Origin: Kaistia terrae
Lineage (GTDB): Bacteria; Pseudomonadota; Alphaproteobacteria; Rhizobiales; Kaistiaceae
NCBI RefSeq assembly: GCF_026344005.1
Contig: NZ_JAPKNH010000002.1
Location: 434,001-498,000 of the forward strand
DNA: 64,000 nt
Reading direction: 5' to 3'
In this document: positions 1-8,002 of the stretch, piece after piece
Position numbering within the stretch: the stretch's first letter is position 1
Layout: every line of letters starts with the position of its first letter
The notes under the pieces: model-generated
The model's input: the letters and a program-made list of their open reading frames with translations, nothing else
Database searches by the model: none
What the model was told of the DNA's origin: nothing
Program-made: the position numbers and the translations under genes

Positions 1-523
1 CCTCGATCTCGATGATCTGGTGCTTGACGCCGCTCGGCAGGGTTTCTTCGTAGCGCGGCGCCGAGATCGTATTGCCGAAGAAGTCCTTCGTCTCATACGG
101 CTCGATCGGCTGGCGCTCGACCATCTTGTCGTTGATGTAGAGGCGGCCCTCCTGCATCTGGATCGTGTCGCCGGGCTTGCCGATGACGCGCTTGATGTAG
201 TCGGTCGAGTTGTCCTTCGGACCCTTGAAGACGACGATATCGCCCTGGTTCGGCTCCGAACCCCAGATCCGGCCCTCAAACGGACCCATTCCGAACGGGA
301 ACGAGTAGCGCGAATAGCCGTAGGAATACTTGGAGACGAACAGGTAGTCGCCGATCTTCAGCGTCGGAATCAGCGAGCCCGACGGGATCTCGAACGGCTG
401 GAATAGGAAGGTGCGCACGATCAGTGCGATGATCAGCGCTTCGGCGAAGACGCGGATGGTGCCGCCGAGACCGTCCTGGGACGACTTCTTCTTCTCGGCG
501 ATCTTCTTGGTTTCATCCATCAT
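1..523 (-). CDS. lepB: Signal peptidase I, 5' part (cut by window edge)
   Basis: Inner-membrane serine protease that removes signal peptides from secreted pre-proteins. I translated the reverse strand directly: two adjacent ATG codons (521-523 and 518-520) open a frame running off the left edge, about 174 residues. A Lys-rich cytoplasmic N-terminus is followed by one membrane segment near residues 22-42, then the nucleophile motif PSGSLIPTL (Ser about residue 50) and the general-base motif DYIKRVIGKPGD. The C-terminal box E (GDNRxxSxDSR) lies outside the window. Which of the two ATGs is used cannot be decided. Confidence 0.93.
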   Translation of the reverse strand, partial: MMDETKKIAEKKKSSQDGLGGTIRVFAEALIIALIVRTFLFQPFEIPSGSLIPTLKIGDYLFVSKYSYGYSRYSFPFGMGPFEGRIWGSEPNQGDIVVFKGPKDNSTDYIKRVIGKPGDTIQMQEGRLYINDKMVERQPIEPYETKDFFGNTISAPRYEETLPSGVKHQIIEIE

Positions 524-756
524 GCGACTTTCAGCCGATTGGGGAACCCGTCATTTAGGGGATGCGGGCCAAGGCGGCAACCAAAAGCCGCTTCGATCGA
601 GGTGCCTGCGACGCTGCTGACGCGAGTGCAAGTATGTTTCGGTTGACGATGCGTCTTCCTGCGTCGGGGCTGACAATCGGCTCCAGGGTCGTCATATCTG
701 CCGGGAACGGGCCGATCCTGGCTGCACTGCCTCGCTGCGCCCTGGAGGGGATAAAA

Positions 757-1821
757 ATGGAATTCGGCATCTACACCTTCGGCGACAATATGCCCGACCC
801 GACGACGGGCTCCCGGCTCGATCCGGTCGAGCGCGTCCGCAACCTGCTCGAGGAGATCGAACTGGCCGATCAGGTCGGTCTCGACGTCTTCGGCCTCGGC
901 GAGCATCACCGTCCCGATTATCTCATCTCGGCTCCTGACGTGATCCTGGCCGCAGCGGCGGCGCGGACGAAGGACATCCGCCTGACCAGCGCCGTCACCG
1001 TGCTCTCGTCCGATGATCCGGTACGCGTGTTCCAGCGCTTCTCGACCCTTGATCTCGTCTCGAACGGCCGCGCCGAAATCATGGCCGGACGCGGCTCGTT
1101 CATCGAGTCCTTCCCGCTGTTCGGCTTCGATCTCGGCGATTACGACGCGCTGTTCGCGGAAAATCTCGAACTGCTGTTGCGGCTGCGAGACAGCGAGCGG
1201 GTCAGTTGGCAGGGCGGCCATCGTGCCGCCATCCACGATCTCGGCGTCTATCCGCGCCCGCTCCAGGATCCGCTGCCGGTTTGGATCGCCGTCGGCGGCA
1301 CACCGCAATCGGTGGTGCGCGCGGCCATGCTCGGCCTGCCGCTGGCGATCGCCATCATTGGCGGTAACCCGGCCCATTTCCAGCCACTGGTCGAACTCTA
1401 TCACCGCGCCGCCAAGGAGGCGGGCAGCAATCCGGCCAATCTGCGCGTCGGCATCAATTCGCACGGATTCATCGCCGAGAACTCGCAGGATGCGGCCGAC
1501 ATTGCCTATCCGCCATTCGCCGCGGTGATGACCAAGCTGGGCAAGGAGCGCGGCTGGCCGCCGACGACGCGCGGCCAGTTCGAGGCGCAGCGCCGCCTGC
1601 ATGGCGCGCTTTTCGTTGGCAGCCCGTCCGAAGTCGCTGAAAAAATCCTCTACCAGCACGAGCTGTTCAACCATGACCGCTTCCTGATCCAGTTCAGCGT
1701 TGGCACGCTGCCCCACGACAAGATGATGAAATCAATCGAACTATTCGGCACCAAGGTCGTACCGGAAGTGCGCAAGGCATTGGCCGCCAAGGCAGGCGCG
1801 GTCGCTCCGACGCTGGGCTGA
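757..1821 (+). CDS. LLM-class (luciferase-like) flavin-dependent oxidoreductase
   Basis: A 354-residue bacterial-luciferase-fold monooxygenase that would use reduced FMN. The start [10 protein letters not shown] at 757 is chosen because GGAGGGG ends 6 nt upstream and the beta-1 strand of the fold begins directly; an in-frame extension to 562 has no ribosome site and odd composition. Family-typical segments are FGLGEHH near residue 45, the [12 protein letters not shown] segment and the late [11 protein letters not shown] motif. It stands alone between lepB and minC, so the substrate is unknown; long-chain aldehyde or xenobiotic oxidation are only family-level guesses. Confidence 0.85.
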   Translation: MEFGIYTFGDNMPDPTTGSRLDPVERVRNLLEEIELADQVGLDVFGLGEHHRPDYLISAPDVILAAAAARTKDIRLTSAVTVLSSDDPVRVFQRFSTLDLVSNGRAEIMAGRGSFIESFPLFGFDLGDYDALFAENLELLLRLRDSERVSWQGGHRAAIHDLGVYPRPLQDPLPVWIAVGGTPQSVVRAAMLGLPLAIAIIGGNPAHFQPLVELYHRAAKEAGSNPANLRVGINSHGFIAENSQDAADIAYPPFAAVMTKLGKERGWPPTTRGQFEAQRRLHGALFVGSPSEVAEKILYQHELFNHDRFLIQFSVGTLPHDKMMKSIELFGTKVVPEVRKALAAKAGAVAPTLG

Positions 1822-1837
1822 CGATGTCATGCAATGT

Positions 1838-1864
1838 CCCCGCGACCGGTCTCCGGTGGCGGGG
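1838..1864 (+). terminator. Hairpin after the LLM oxidoreductase
   Basis: A GC-rich stem (CCCCGC/GCGGGG, one mismatch, then ACCGG/CCGGT around TCT) starts 16 nt after the stop. There is no T-run, so it may be a Rho-independent terminator of weak type or simply an RNA 3' end stabiliser. Confidence 0.35.
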
Positions 1865-2102
1865 GCAAACGTTAACGCAGCCCACCTGCCAGTCGTGAAA
1901 TCGATTCGCCGCGGCGCGGCGTCGGGGCGGGGCAGGGCGATCGGCCGTGACGCAGGGCGATGCAGGGAAAGTCAGTCTAAGGGCGGCTTTTCGCGCTTCT
2001 GTTGATCTTGCGCGGGTCTGCAACTCGAAATTTTTTGCAGGCCCTAACCCCCTCGGAATTCCTCGCCTTTTCCCCTTCAAAGGGTTAACGGGCGGGTCGT
2101 GG

Positions 2103-2118
2103 TTAACCACTCGTTAAC
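2103..2118 (+). promoter_or_regulatory. CtrA-type box upstream of minC
   Basis: TTAACCACTCGTTAAC reads exactly TTAA-N7-TTAAC, the classic CtrA recognition sequence of alphaproteobacteria. Another TTAAC lies at 2085-2089. The box ends 43 nt before the proposed GTG start of minC, a sensible place for promoter control, and it is the only full match I noticed in the gene-free parts of the window. Apart from the hairpin at 1838-1864 I see nothing else in the 340-nt gap 1822-2161. That CtrA controls min genes in Sinorhizobium is known; binding here is inferred. Confidence 0.6.
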
Positions 2119-2161
2119 CGGCGTGTCGCACAGATTGCTTAACAGAAGGCAAATCGCGACC

Positions 2162-2866
2162 GTGGCTACTCCCGCTTCCAAACAACGCGCAGCAATCCGG
2201 TTCCGGGGAAGGTCCTTCCTCGCCACCGTGCTGGCGCCCGAGCTTCCGCTGGCCGACTGGCTGGCAGAACTCGACAAGCTTTCCCGGCGTTCAGAGGGCT
2301 ACTTTGCAAGTCGCCCCGTCATTCTCGACGTCTCCGGCCTCGCCATCACCAAGCGCGACTTCGCAGAGCTGCTTGCCATGCTCTTCGAACGCGAGATCAA
2401 GGTGATGGGGGTCGAAGGCGCCGATCCGTCCTGGCTCGGCTTTGGCATGCCGCCGTCGGTTAGCGGTGGCAAGCAGACAGAAATCCTGCACAAGCCTTCC
2501 GCCGAGCCACCCAAGAACAGCTTCGTCGACCGCGCGGTCCCGTCGCTGCTGATCGAGACGCCGGTCCGTTCCGGGCAGTCGATCATTTTTCCGCAGGGCG
2601 ACGTGACCGTCATCGGTTCCGTGGCCTCCGGCGCGGAGATCATCGCCGGCAACTCGATCCATATCTACGGAACGCTTCGCGGCCGTGCGATCGCCGGTTC
2701 GACCGGCAATGCCGGGGCGCGGATCTTCTGCCAGAAATTCGAGGCCGAGCTGATCGCCATCGACGGCCTCTACCAGACTGCCGACGACCTGGATGCGAGC
2801 CTTCGCGGCAAAGCCATCCAGGCTTGGCTCGCAAATGACAAGATGAACATGGCGGCGCTGGCCTGA
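2162..2866 (+). CDS. minC: Septum site-determining protein MinC
   Basis: Cell-division inhibitor that, recruited to the membrane by MinD, blocks FtsZ polymers away from midcell. The protein is 234 residues from the GTG at 2162 (VATPASKQ). The frame stays open to a GTG at 2099, but that would place the CtrA-type box inside the gene, and an AGAAGG lies about 12 nt before 2162. The N-terminal domain is followed by a linker and a C-terminal beta-helix domain with the SGQSIIFPQGDVTVIGSVA and AEIIAGNSIHIYGTLRGRA segments that bind MinD. First gene of minCDE; minD starts 20 nt after its stop. Confidence 0.95.
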   Translation: MATPASKQRAAIRFRGRSFLATVLAPELPLADWLAELDKLSRRSEGYFASRPVILDVSGLAITKRDFAELLAMLFEREIKVMGVEGADPSWLGFGMPPSVSGGKQTEILHKPSAEPPKNSFVDRAVPSLLIETPVRSGQSIIFPQGDVTVIGSVASGAEIIAGNSIHIYGTLRGRAIAGSTGNAGARIFCQKFEAELIAIDGLYQTADDLDASLRGKAIQAWLANDKMNMAALA

Positions 2867-2886
2867 GCCAGCAAGGAGCAGAAGCA

Positions 2887-3702
2887 ATGTCTCAGGTTCT
2901 CGTTGTGACATCGGGTAAGGGCGGGGTGGGCAAGACGACGTCCACCGCCGCCATCGGCGCTGCATTGGCCCTGTCGGGCCAGCGCGTGGCCGTCGTTGAT
3001 TTCGATGTCGGCCTCCGCAATCTCGACCTCGTCATGGGCGCCGAGCGCCGCGTGGTCTACGATCTGATCAATGTCGTCCAGGGCGAGGCGAAGCTGCAGC
3101 AGGCGCTGATCCGCGACAAGCGGCTCGACACGCTTTATGTGCTGCCGGCCTCGCAGACACGTGACAAGGATGCGCTGACGGAAGAGGGCGTCGCCCGCGT
3201 CATGGAAGAGCTTCGCTCGCATTTCGACTGGGTCGTCTGCGACAGCCCGGCCGGCATCGAACGCGGCGCCATGCTCGCCATGCGCCATGCCGACGTCGCC
3301 ATCGTCGTCACCAATCCCGAAGTCTCGTCAGTGCGCGATTCCGATCGCATCATCGGCATGCTGGATTCGAAGACCGTGAAGGCCGAGAAGGGCGAGTACA
3401 TGGAGAAGCATCTCCTGCTCACCCGCTACGACGCAGCCCGGGCCGAGCGCGGCCAGATGCTGAAGGTCGAGGACGTTCTCGAAATCCTGTCGATCCCTCT
3501 GCTTGGCATCATCCCCGAAAGCGAGGCCGTGCTGAACGCCTCGAACGTCGGTTGCCCGGTGACGCTGGTCGACACCGACAGCGCCCCGGCGCGCGCCTAT
3601 CTCGACGCGGCTCGCCGCCTTGAAGGCGACACCATACCGATGGTCGTTCCGACGGAGCGGCGCGGGTTCATGAGCAAGCTGTTCGGTCGGAGGGCTGCAT
3701 GA
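2887..3702 (+). CDS. minD: Septum site-determining ATPase MinD
   Basis: Membrane-associated ParA/MinD-family ATPase of 271 residues that carries MinC to the membrane and is cycled by MinE. The deviant Walker A motif GKGGVGKT is at about residues 10-17, and the switch sequence VVCDSPAGIE and the C-terminal amphipathic targeting helix (RRGFMSKLFGRR) are both intact. AAGGAG precedes the ATG at good spacing. Its stop overlaps the minE start by 4 nt (ATGA), which implies translational coupling. Confidence 0.98.
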   Translation: MSQVLVVTSGKGGVGKTTSTAAIGAALALSGQRVAVVDFDVGLRNLDLVMGAERRVVYDLINVVQGEAKLQQALIRDKRLDTLYVLPASQTRDKDALTEEGVARVMEELRSHFDWVVCDSPAGIERGAMLAMRHADVAIVVTNPEVSSVRDSDRIIGMLDSKTVKAEKGEYMEKHLLLTRYDAARAERGQMLKVEDVLEILSIPLLGIIPESEAVLNASNVGCPVTLVDTDSAPARAYLDAARRLEGDTIPMVVPTERRGFMSKLFGRRAA

Positions 3703-3986
3703 CGATATTCAGCTTCTTTAAGCCGTCTCGTTCTTCCGCGCCGGTGGCACGCGACCGGCTGCAGATCCTTCTGCAGCACGAGCGCGTCACGGCAGGGGCC
3801 AGCGACCTGATCGCCAAGCTCCGGGAAGAGATCCTCGGCGTCATCGCCCGCCATGTCGACATCCCGGCCGACAAGGTGCAGGTCAAGATGCAGCGCGGCG
3901 ATGCCGTCTCCACGCTGGAGGTCGAGATCGAGCTGCCGAACCCGATCCGCCAACGGCGGAAAGAGGGCGCCGAGGCAGCGGCGTGA
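3699..3986 (+). CDS. minE: Cell division topological specificity factor MinE
   Basis: A 95-residue protein that stimulates MinD ATP hydrolysis and drives pole-to-pole oscillation. The N-terminal membrane-binding segment MTIFSFFKP is followed by the anti-MinCD helix region (ARDRLQILLQHER) and the dimeric topological-specificity domain ending in EVEIELPNP. It overlaps minD by 4 nt and is the last gene of the operon, with a terminator 8 nt after the stop. Confidence 0.97.
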   Translation: MTIFSFFKPSRSSAPVARDRLQILLQHERVTAGASDLIAKLREEILGVIARHVDIPADKVQVKMQRGDAVSTLEVEIELPNPIRQRRKEGAEAAA

Positions 3987-3993
3987 GACCCTG

Positions 3994-4018
3994 AAGCCGG
4001 CATTCGTGCCGGCTTTTT
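3994..4018 (+). terminator. Rho-independent terminator of minCDE
   Basis: A perfect 8-bp stem (AGCCGGCA/TGCCGGCT) closes a TTCG loop and is followed by TTTTT. Confidence 0.9.
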
Positions 4019-4250
4019 CATGTCCTGATGCACCGCCTGTGCCTGAGTCGCGACCTGGTGTGACGCTGCGTTATGCGGTTCGGCCGGCGACAAATGGATG
4101 GTGATAGCGTTGGCCGGGCATGAAATTTCGTTTTCACCGCATGGCGCCAGCGTTTTCTAGTTTTTCTTTTCTCGTGTCGAACAAATCTCTGGCGGCGGGA
4201 GCCGGAAATCAGTCACCCTGTGGTTGTGGGCCATGCAGGGGGAAGACAGC

Positions 4251-4718
4251 ATGTTCATCTATATTCTGGCGCTGTTGATCGGCGTCGTCGCCGGTCTGCG
4301 CGCGATGACCGCGCCCGCGGCCGTCGCCTGGGCCGCCTATCTCGGCTGGATCAATCTCGATGGCAGCTGGCTCTCGTTCCTGAGCCATTGGCTGGCGCCG
4401 CTGATCCTCACCCTGCTCGCCATTGCCGAGCTGATCACAGACCAGTTGCCGAGCACGCCAAGCCGCAAGGTGCCGGTGCAGTTCGCGACCCGCGTCTTCA
4501 TGGGCGCTGTGTGCGGCGCGGCGATCGGCTTTACCGGCGGAGCATGGGTCATCGGCCTGATCGCCGGTGCGATCGGCGCCGTCATCGGCACGCTGGGCGG
4601 TTATGAGGCACGCAAGAGACTGGTCGCAGCGACGGGCGGCAAGGATCTGCCGATCGCCTTGATCGAGGACGGCATCGCCATCGCGGTCGCGCTCTGGGTC
4701 GTCGCCTACGTCACCTGA
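4251..4718 (+). CDS. DUF4126-family inner membrane protein
   Basis: A 155-residue integral membrane protein of unknown function. The start MFIYILALLIG is preferred over an ATG nine codons upstream because GGGGGAAG lies at ribosome-site distance and the first membrane segment then begins at once. At least four hydrophobic segments and the family's Gly-rich turns (GVVAGLRAMTAPA, GAIGAVIGTLGGYEARK) are visible. It converges with slyX; nothing in the neighbourhood indicates a substrate. Confidence 0.8.
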   Translation: MFIYILALLIGVVAGLRAMTAPAAVAWAAYLGWINLDGSWLSFLSHWLAPLILTLLAIAELITDQLPSTPSRKVPVQFATRVFMGAVCGAAIGFTGGAWVIGLIAGAIGAVIGTLGGYEARKRLVAATGGKDLPIALIEDGIAIAVALWVVAYVT

Positions 4719-4733
4719 AGGCGAGGCATGCTC

Positions 4734-4964
4734 TCAATAATGCGGCGGCGGCGGCTCGGGTAATCCGGGACGGCCGATCTGTTCGGTCGTCTCGCGCAAC
4801 TGGTCGGTCAGCTGCGTGATCTTGCGGGTCAGGAAATCGATCTGCTTCCATTGCGCCGTGATCGCGCTGTTCAGGTCCTCGATCGTCTCGTCCTGATAGG
4901 CGATGCGGATTTCCAGCGCGTCGATGCGGCTCGCAAGAGCGTCCCTGGCGTCTGTGTCGGTCAT
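4734..4964 (-). CDS. slyX: SlyX family protein
   Basis: A 76-residue coiled-coil protein with the SlyX pattern: an acidic heptad helix (LEIRIAYQDETIEDLNSAI) and a Pro-rich end PEPPPPHY. AAGGAAGG sits 5-6 nt before the ATG. The function is not established in any species. It lies 30 nt after the ECF sigma gene on the same strand and may be co-transcribed. Confidence 0.85.
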   Translation of the reverse strand: MTDTDARDALASRIDALEIRIAYQDETIEDLNSAITAQWKQIDFLTRKITQLTDQLRETTEQIGRPGLPEPPPPHY

Positions 4965-4994
4965 CCGAGCCTTCCTTTGCCGTGTGCGTGCTGC

Positions 4995-6311
4995 CTACGG
5001 CCTGTCGGCTTTGAGCGCAAGGGCGTGGCGGTCCCCGGGCGCTGGGCTGGGCGCCTTCGCACAATGCGCGGCACGCTCCAGCAGCAGCTTTTGCTCGCGC
5101 AGGTTCCGGGTACGGGAAGCCGCCAGCTCGAAGTCGATCTTTGCCTCGGCAAGGCGGCCAAGCTTCATCAGCAGGTCGGCCCGCACGCTCGGCAGCAGAT
5201 GCGAGGCGGCAAGTGCCGGCTCGTTCGCCAAGGGTTCGACGATGGCAAGGCCGGCCGCCGGACCGTCCGCCATGGCGACGGCAACGGCGCGATTGAGTTC
5301 GACCACGGGCGAGGGGGCGATCCGGCTCAGCTCCGCGTAAAGGCTCGCGATACGGCTCCAGTCGGTTTGTTCCGCAGTCGGGGCGCGCGCGTGGCAGGCG
5401 GCAATCGCGGCCTGCAGCGTATAGGTGCCGCGTGGTCCGAGCGCCTCGGCGCGGGCCAGCGCAGCAAGGCCCCGCCGGATCAGCAGGTGATCCCAGCGCG
5501 CGCGGTTCTGATCCATCAACAGCACAGGTTCGCCGTTGGGGCCGACGCGCGCGGCGAAGCGCGAGGCCTGGATTTCCATCAGCGCCACAAGCCCATGCAC
5601 ATCCGGCTCATTCGGCGCGAGCCCGGCCAGGATGCGGCCGAGGCGGATCGCCTCGTCGGCGATTTGCGGCCGGATCCAGTCCTCGCCGGCCGTTGCCGAG
5701 TAGCCCTCGTTGAAGATCAGGTAGATCACCTCGATCACGGAGGCGAGGCGCTTGGCCAGTTCGTCGCCGCGCGGCACTTCATAGGCAACATTGGCGTCGG
5801 CGAGCGTGCGCTTCGCCCGCACGATGCGCTGGGCGACGGTCGGCTCCGGCACGAAGAAGGCGCGAGCGATCTCGCCGGTCGAGAGGCCACCGATCAGCCG
5901 CAGCGTCAGCGCCACGCGCGCCTCGGCGGAAAGGATCGGATGGCAGGCGGTGAAGACCAGCTTCAGGAGGTCGTCGCCGATATCGTCGTCGAGCCGGGCT
6001 TCCAGCACCTCGACCACGTCGTCCTGGTCGATATCGCTGATATAGCCGATCTCGACATGCTTGCGGTCCTGCAACTGGCGATGGCGCAGCCGGTCGATGG
6101 CGCGGCGCTTGGCGGTCGCCATCAGCCAGGCGCCGGGATTGTCGGGAATACCGGATTCCGGCCAGTGCTCGAGGGCCGCGACCAGCGCATCCTGCGCCAG
6201 TTCCTCGGCCAGGCTGATGTCACGCACCATCCGGGCGAGGCTGGCGACCAGTTTCGCCTGCTCGATCCGCCAGACGGCGTTGATTGCCTGATGTGTTTCT
6301 GCCTGTGTCAC
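4995..6311 (-). CDS. ECF RNA polymerase sigma factor with DUF6596/TPR-like C-terminus (ECF42 type)
   Basis: A 438-residue alternative sigma factor. Region 2 (AQDALVAALEHWP to AIDRLRHR) and region 4 (LSTGEIARAFFVPEPTVAQRIVRAK) occupy the first 180 residues. The rest is the long helical DUF6596 domain containing YLIFNEGYSAT, which in this group replaces an anti-sigma factor. The start is a GTG at 6311 with no clear Shine-Dalgarno. The two DGPF/YCII genes and the SRPBCC gene immediately upstream on the same strand match the known ECF42-DGPF association, so these are its probable targets. The inducing signal is unknown. Confidence 0.9.
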   Translation of the reverse strand: MTQAETHQAINAVWRIEQAKLVASLARMVRDISLAEELAQDALVAALEHWPESGIPDNPGAWLMATAKRRAIDRLRHRQLQDRKHVEIGYISDIDQDDVVEVLEARLDDDIGDDLLKLVFTACHPILSAEARVALTLRLIGGLSTGEIARAFFVPEPTVAQRIVRAKRTLADANVAYEVPRGDELAKRLASVIEVIYLIFNEGYSATAGEDWIRPQIADEAIRLGRILAGLAPNEPDVHGLVALMEIQASRFAARVGPNGEPVLLMDQNRARWDHLLIRRGLAALARAEALGPRGTYTLQAAIAACHARAPTAEQTDWSRIASLYAELSRIAPSPVVELNRAVAVAMADGPAAGLAIVEPLANEPALAASHLLPSVRADLLMKLGRLAEAKIDFELAASRTRNLREQKLLLERAAHCAKAPSPAPGDRHALALKADRP

Positions 6312-6378
6312 GGCTGCGGATCAGGCCATGTCCTGTCCGCAGACGCAAGTCGTCGCCGATGCAAGATTTCGCAGGTGG

Positions 6379-6918
6379 CTATCGGGTTTCGGTCACGGTC
6401 TTGAGATTGGCGAGGCCGGTCTCGAAGTCGCGCCCGATCATCTTGTCCATGTCGATGAACAGGCCGATCACCTTGCCGAGAAAGGGCGTTGCGCCGTCCA
6501 TCGACCAACTCACCCGGGTCGCGTCGCCATCCGGCTCCAGCGTGAAGGCGGCGACGTTGCGGGCCTCGAACGGCCGGGTGAAGGAGAGGTCGATCTCGAC
6601 CCGCGACGGCGGCGAGGCGTCGGCGATTTCCATCCGGCCGGCGCCAACTTTGCCGGTGCCGCTCCATTCATAGACCGCGCCCTTGCCGCTGGTCGCGCCG
6701 GCGTAGCTGCGCTGCATGGTTGGGTCGACGGTTTCGTAGGGCGACCACTGCGTCCAATTATGGAAGTCGTTGATCAACGGGAAGATCTTGTCGGCCGGCG
6801 CCTGGATGCGCGCCTGGCGCTCCACGCGGAAGGTGTCGGGCCGGGTCGCCGCATAGGCAAGCACCGCTCCGGCCGCGACGACCAGCACGATCGCCGCGAT
6901 GAGTATGACTTTGAGCAT
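6379..6918 (-). CDS. SRPBCC family (polyketide cyclase/START-like) protein, membrane anchored
   Basis: A 179-residue protein from the ATG at 6918 (MLKVILIAAIVLVVAAGAV): one N-terminal membrane helix, then a ligand-binding SRPBCC domain with the characteristic INDFHNWTQWSPYE motif near residue 55. Such domains form a deep hydrophobic cavity, but the ligand is not known. It lies between the DGPF gene (26 nt away) and the sigma factor gene (67 nt away), so it belongs to the same transcription unit. Confidence 0.85.
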   Translation of the reverse strand: MLKVILIAAIVLVVAAGAVLAYAATRPDTFRVERQARIQAPADKIFPLINDFHNWTQWSPYETVDPTMQRSYAGATSGKGAVYEWSGTGKVGAGRMEIADASPPSRVEIDLSFTRPFEARNVAAFTLEPDGDATRVSWSMDGATPFLGKVIGLFIDMDKMIGRDFETGLANLKTVTETR

Positions 6919-6944
6919 GATGTTCTCCGGGCGGGCGTGGGCGG

Positions 6945-7364
6945 CTAGCGGCCGCCAGCCCCCGTCTGCATCGCTTCGAAGCCGGCGGCGGCTTTCTGCA
7001 CGTCGGCAGGAAAGTCCTCCATTTCCTGAACCTGGCGAATTTCGATGATCTCGTTGTCGCCGGCCGGGCATTTCTTGGCCCACTCGATCGCTTCTTCGCG
7101 CGAATTGACCTTGATCATCCAGTAGCCGCCTAGAACTTCCTTTGCTTCGGCGAACGGGCCGTCGCTGACCTTGGGCTTGCCGCCCTGGAAGGTGACGCGG
7201 GCGCCCACGGACGGCGGATGCAGGCCGTCGCAGGCCAGCAGGATGCCGGCATTCTGCAGGGCTTCGTTGAATTTCATCATTTCGGCGACGGCGTCGGCGG
7301 CCGGCATGGTGCCGGGAGTGGCGGTCTCATATCCCTTCGGGATCATCAACATCATGAAGCGCAT
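6945..7364 (-). CDS. YciI-like (DGPF/YCII) domain protein, copy 2
   Basis: A 139-residue protein starting MRFMMLMIPKGYE at 7364. The diagnostic SDGPFAEAKEVLGGYWMIKVNSREEAIEWAKKCP stretch, seen here in shorter pieces, defines the DGPF family, whose ferredoxin-like fold has conserved His/Asp residues of unproved catalytic role. The upstream in-frame extension overlaps the next gene and is rejected. It is a paralogue of the adjacent gene at 7408-7827 but clearly diverged from it. Confidence 0.9.
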   Translation of the reverse strand: MRFMMLMIPKGYETATPGTMPAADAVAEMMKFNEALQNAGILLACDGLHPPSVGARVTFQGGKPKVSDGPFAEAKEVLGGYWMIKVNSREEAIEWAKKCPAGDNEIIEIRQVQEMEDFPADVQKAAAGFEAMQTGAGGR

Positions 7365-7407
7365 GGGTCTTGTCCTTGTCATGGGTGGTGTCAGGTTGGT
7401 TGTTGCT

Positions 7408-7827
7408 TCAGGCGCGGGGACCATTGTCCATCTGGCGCAGGCGGTCGTTCGTCTCGCCGATATCGAAGTCTTCCGGCTCGAATAGTTGCCGGAGTTCGAT
7501 CTCGCCATTCTTGCCCTCGCCGGCCGGATTAGGCATCCGCTTGGCCCAGGCGATCGCCTCCTCGCGGGATTTGACTTCGATGATCGTGTAGCCGGCGATC
7601 AGTTCCTTGGTTTCCGCGAATGGCCCATCGATAACGGAGCGCTGGCCACTGCCTGAAAGCAGGATGCGCGCGCCCTTCGAACTCGGCTGCAGGCCGGCGG
7701 CGTCGAGCAGCGCGCCGGCCTTGGCCAGTTCCTCGTGATAGGTCGTCATCTCGACGATCCGCTTGTTCTCCGGCATGATTCCGGCTTCGGTATCCTTGTT
7801 GGCCCTGACGATGATCATGAACCGCAT
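7408..7827 (-). CDS. YciI-like (DGPF/YCII) domain protein, copy 1
   Basis: A 139-residue DGPF-family protein starting MRFMIIVRANKDTEAG at 7827, with CAGGAGC 5 nt upstream. It contains IDGPFAETKELIAGY and the SREEAIAWAKRMP helix. It is the first gene of the leftward DGPF-DGPF-SRPBCC-sigma module, so the 5' region at 7828-8000 should carry the module promoter, possibly recognised by the ECF factor itself. Its biochemical activity is unknown. Confidence 0.9.
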   Translation of the reverse strand: MRFMIIVRANKDTEAGIMPENKRIVEMTTYHEELAKAGALLDAAGLQPSSKGARILLSGSGQRSVIDGPFAETKELIAGYTIIEVKSREEAIAWAKRMPNPAGEGKNGEIELRQLFEPEDFDIGETNDRLRQMDNGPRA

Positions 7828-8002
7828 GGCGCGCTCCTGCCCGGTCTGGTGTTTCGGGAGCCGGAGAGAACCGGCTTCTGACAACACGACGAGCAAGGCG
7901 CTTTGAGATCGACAGCGGCGGCGGATTTTTTTTGAGCGCTAGCGGCGCGGGTGCGCAGCCTGACGAATGGCGTTTAAATTCCGCGCCATCTCTTTGAGCA
8001 GG

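Noticed and set aside
2099-2161. Longer MinC from the GTG at 2099
   Set aside because: It would place the CtrA-type box inside the coding region and adds residues without MinC similarity.
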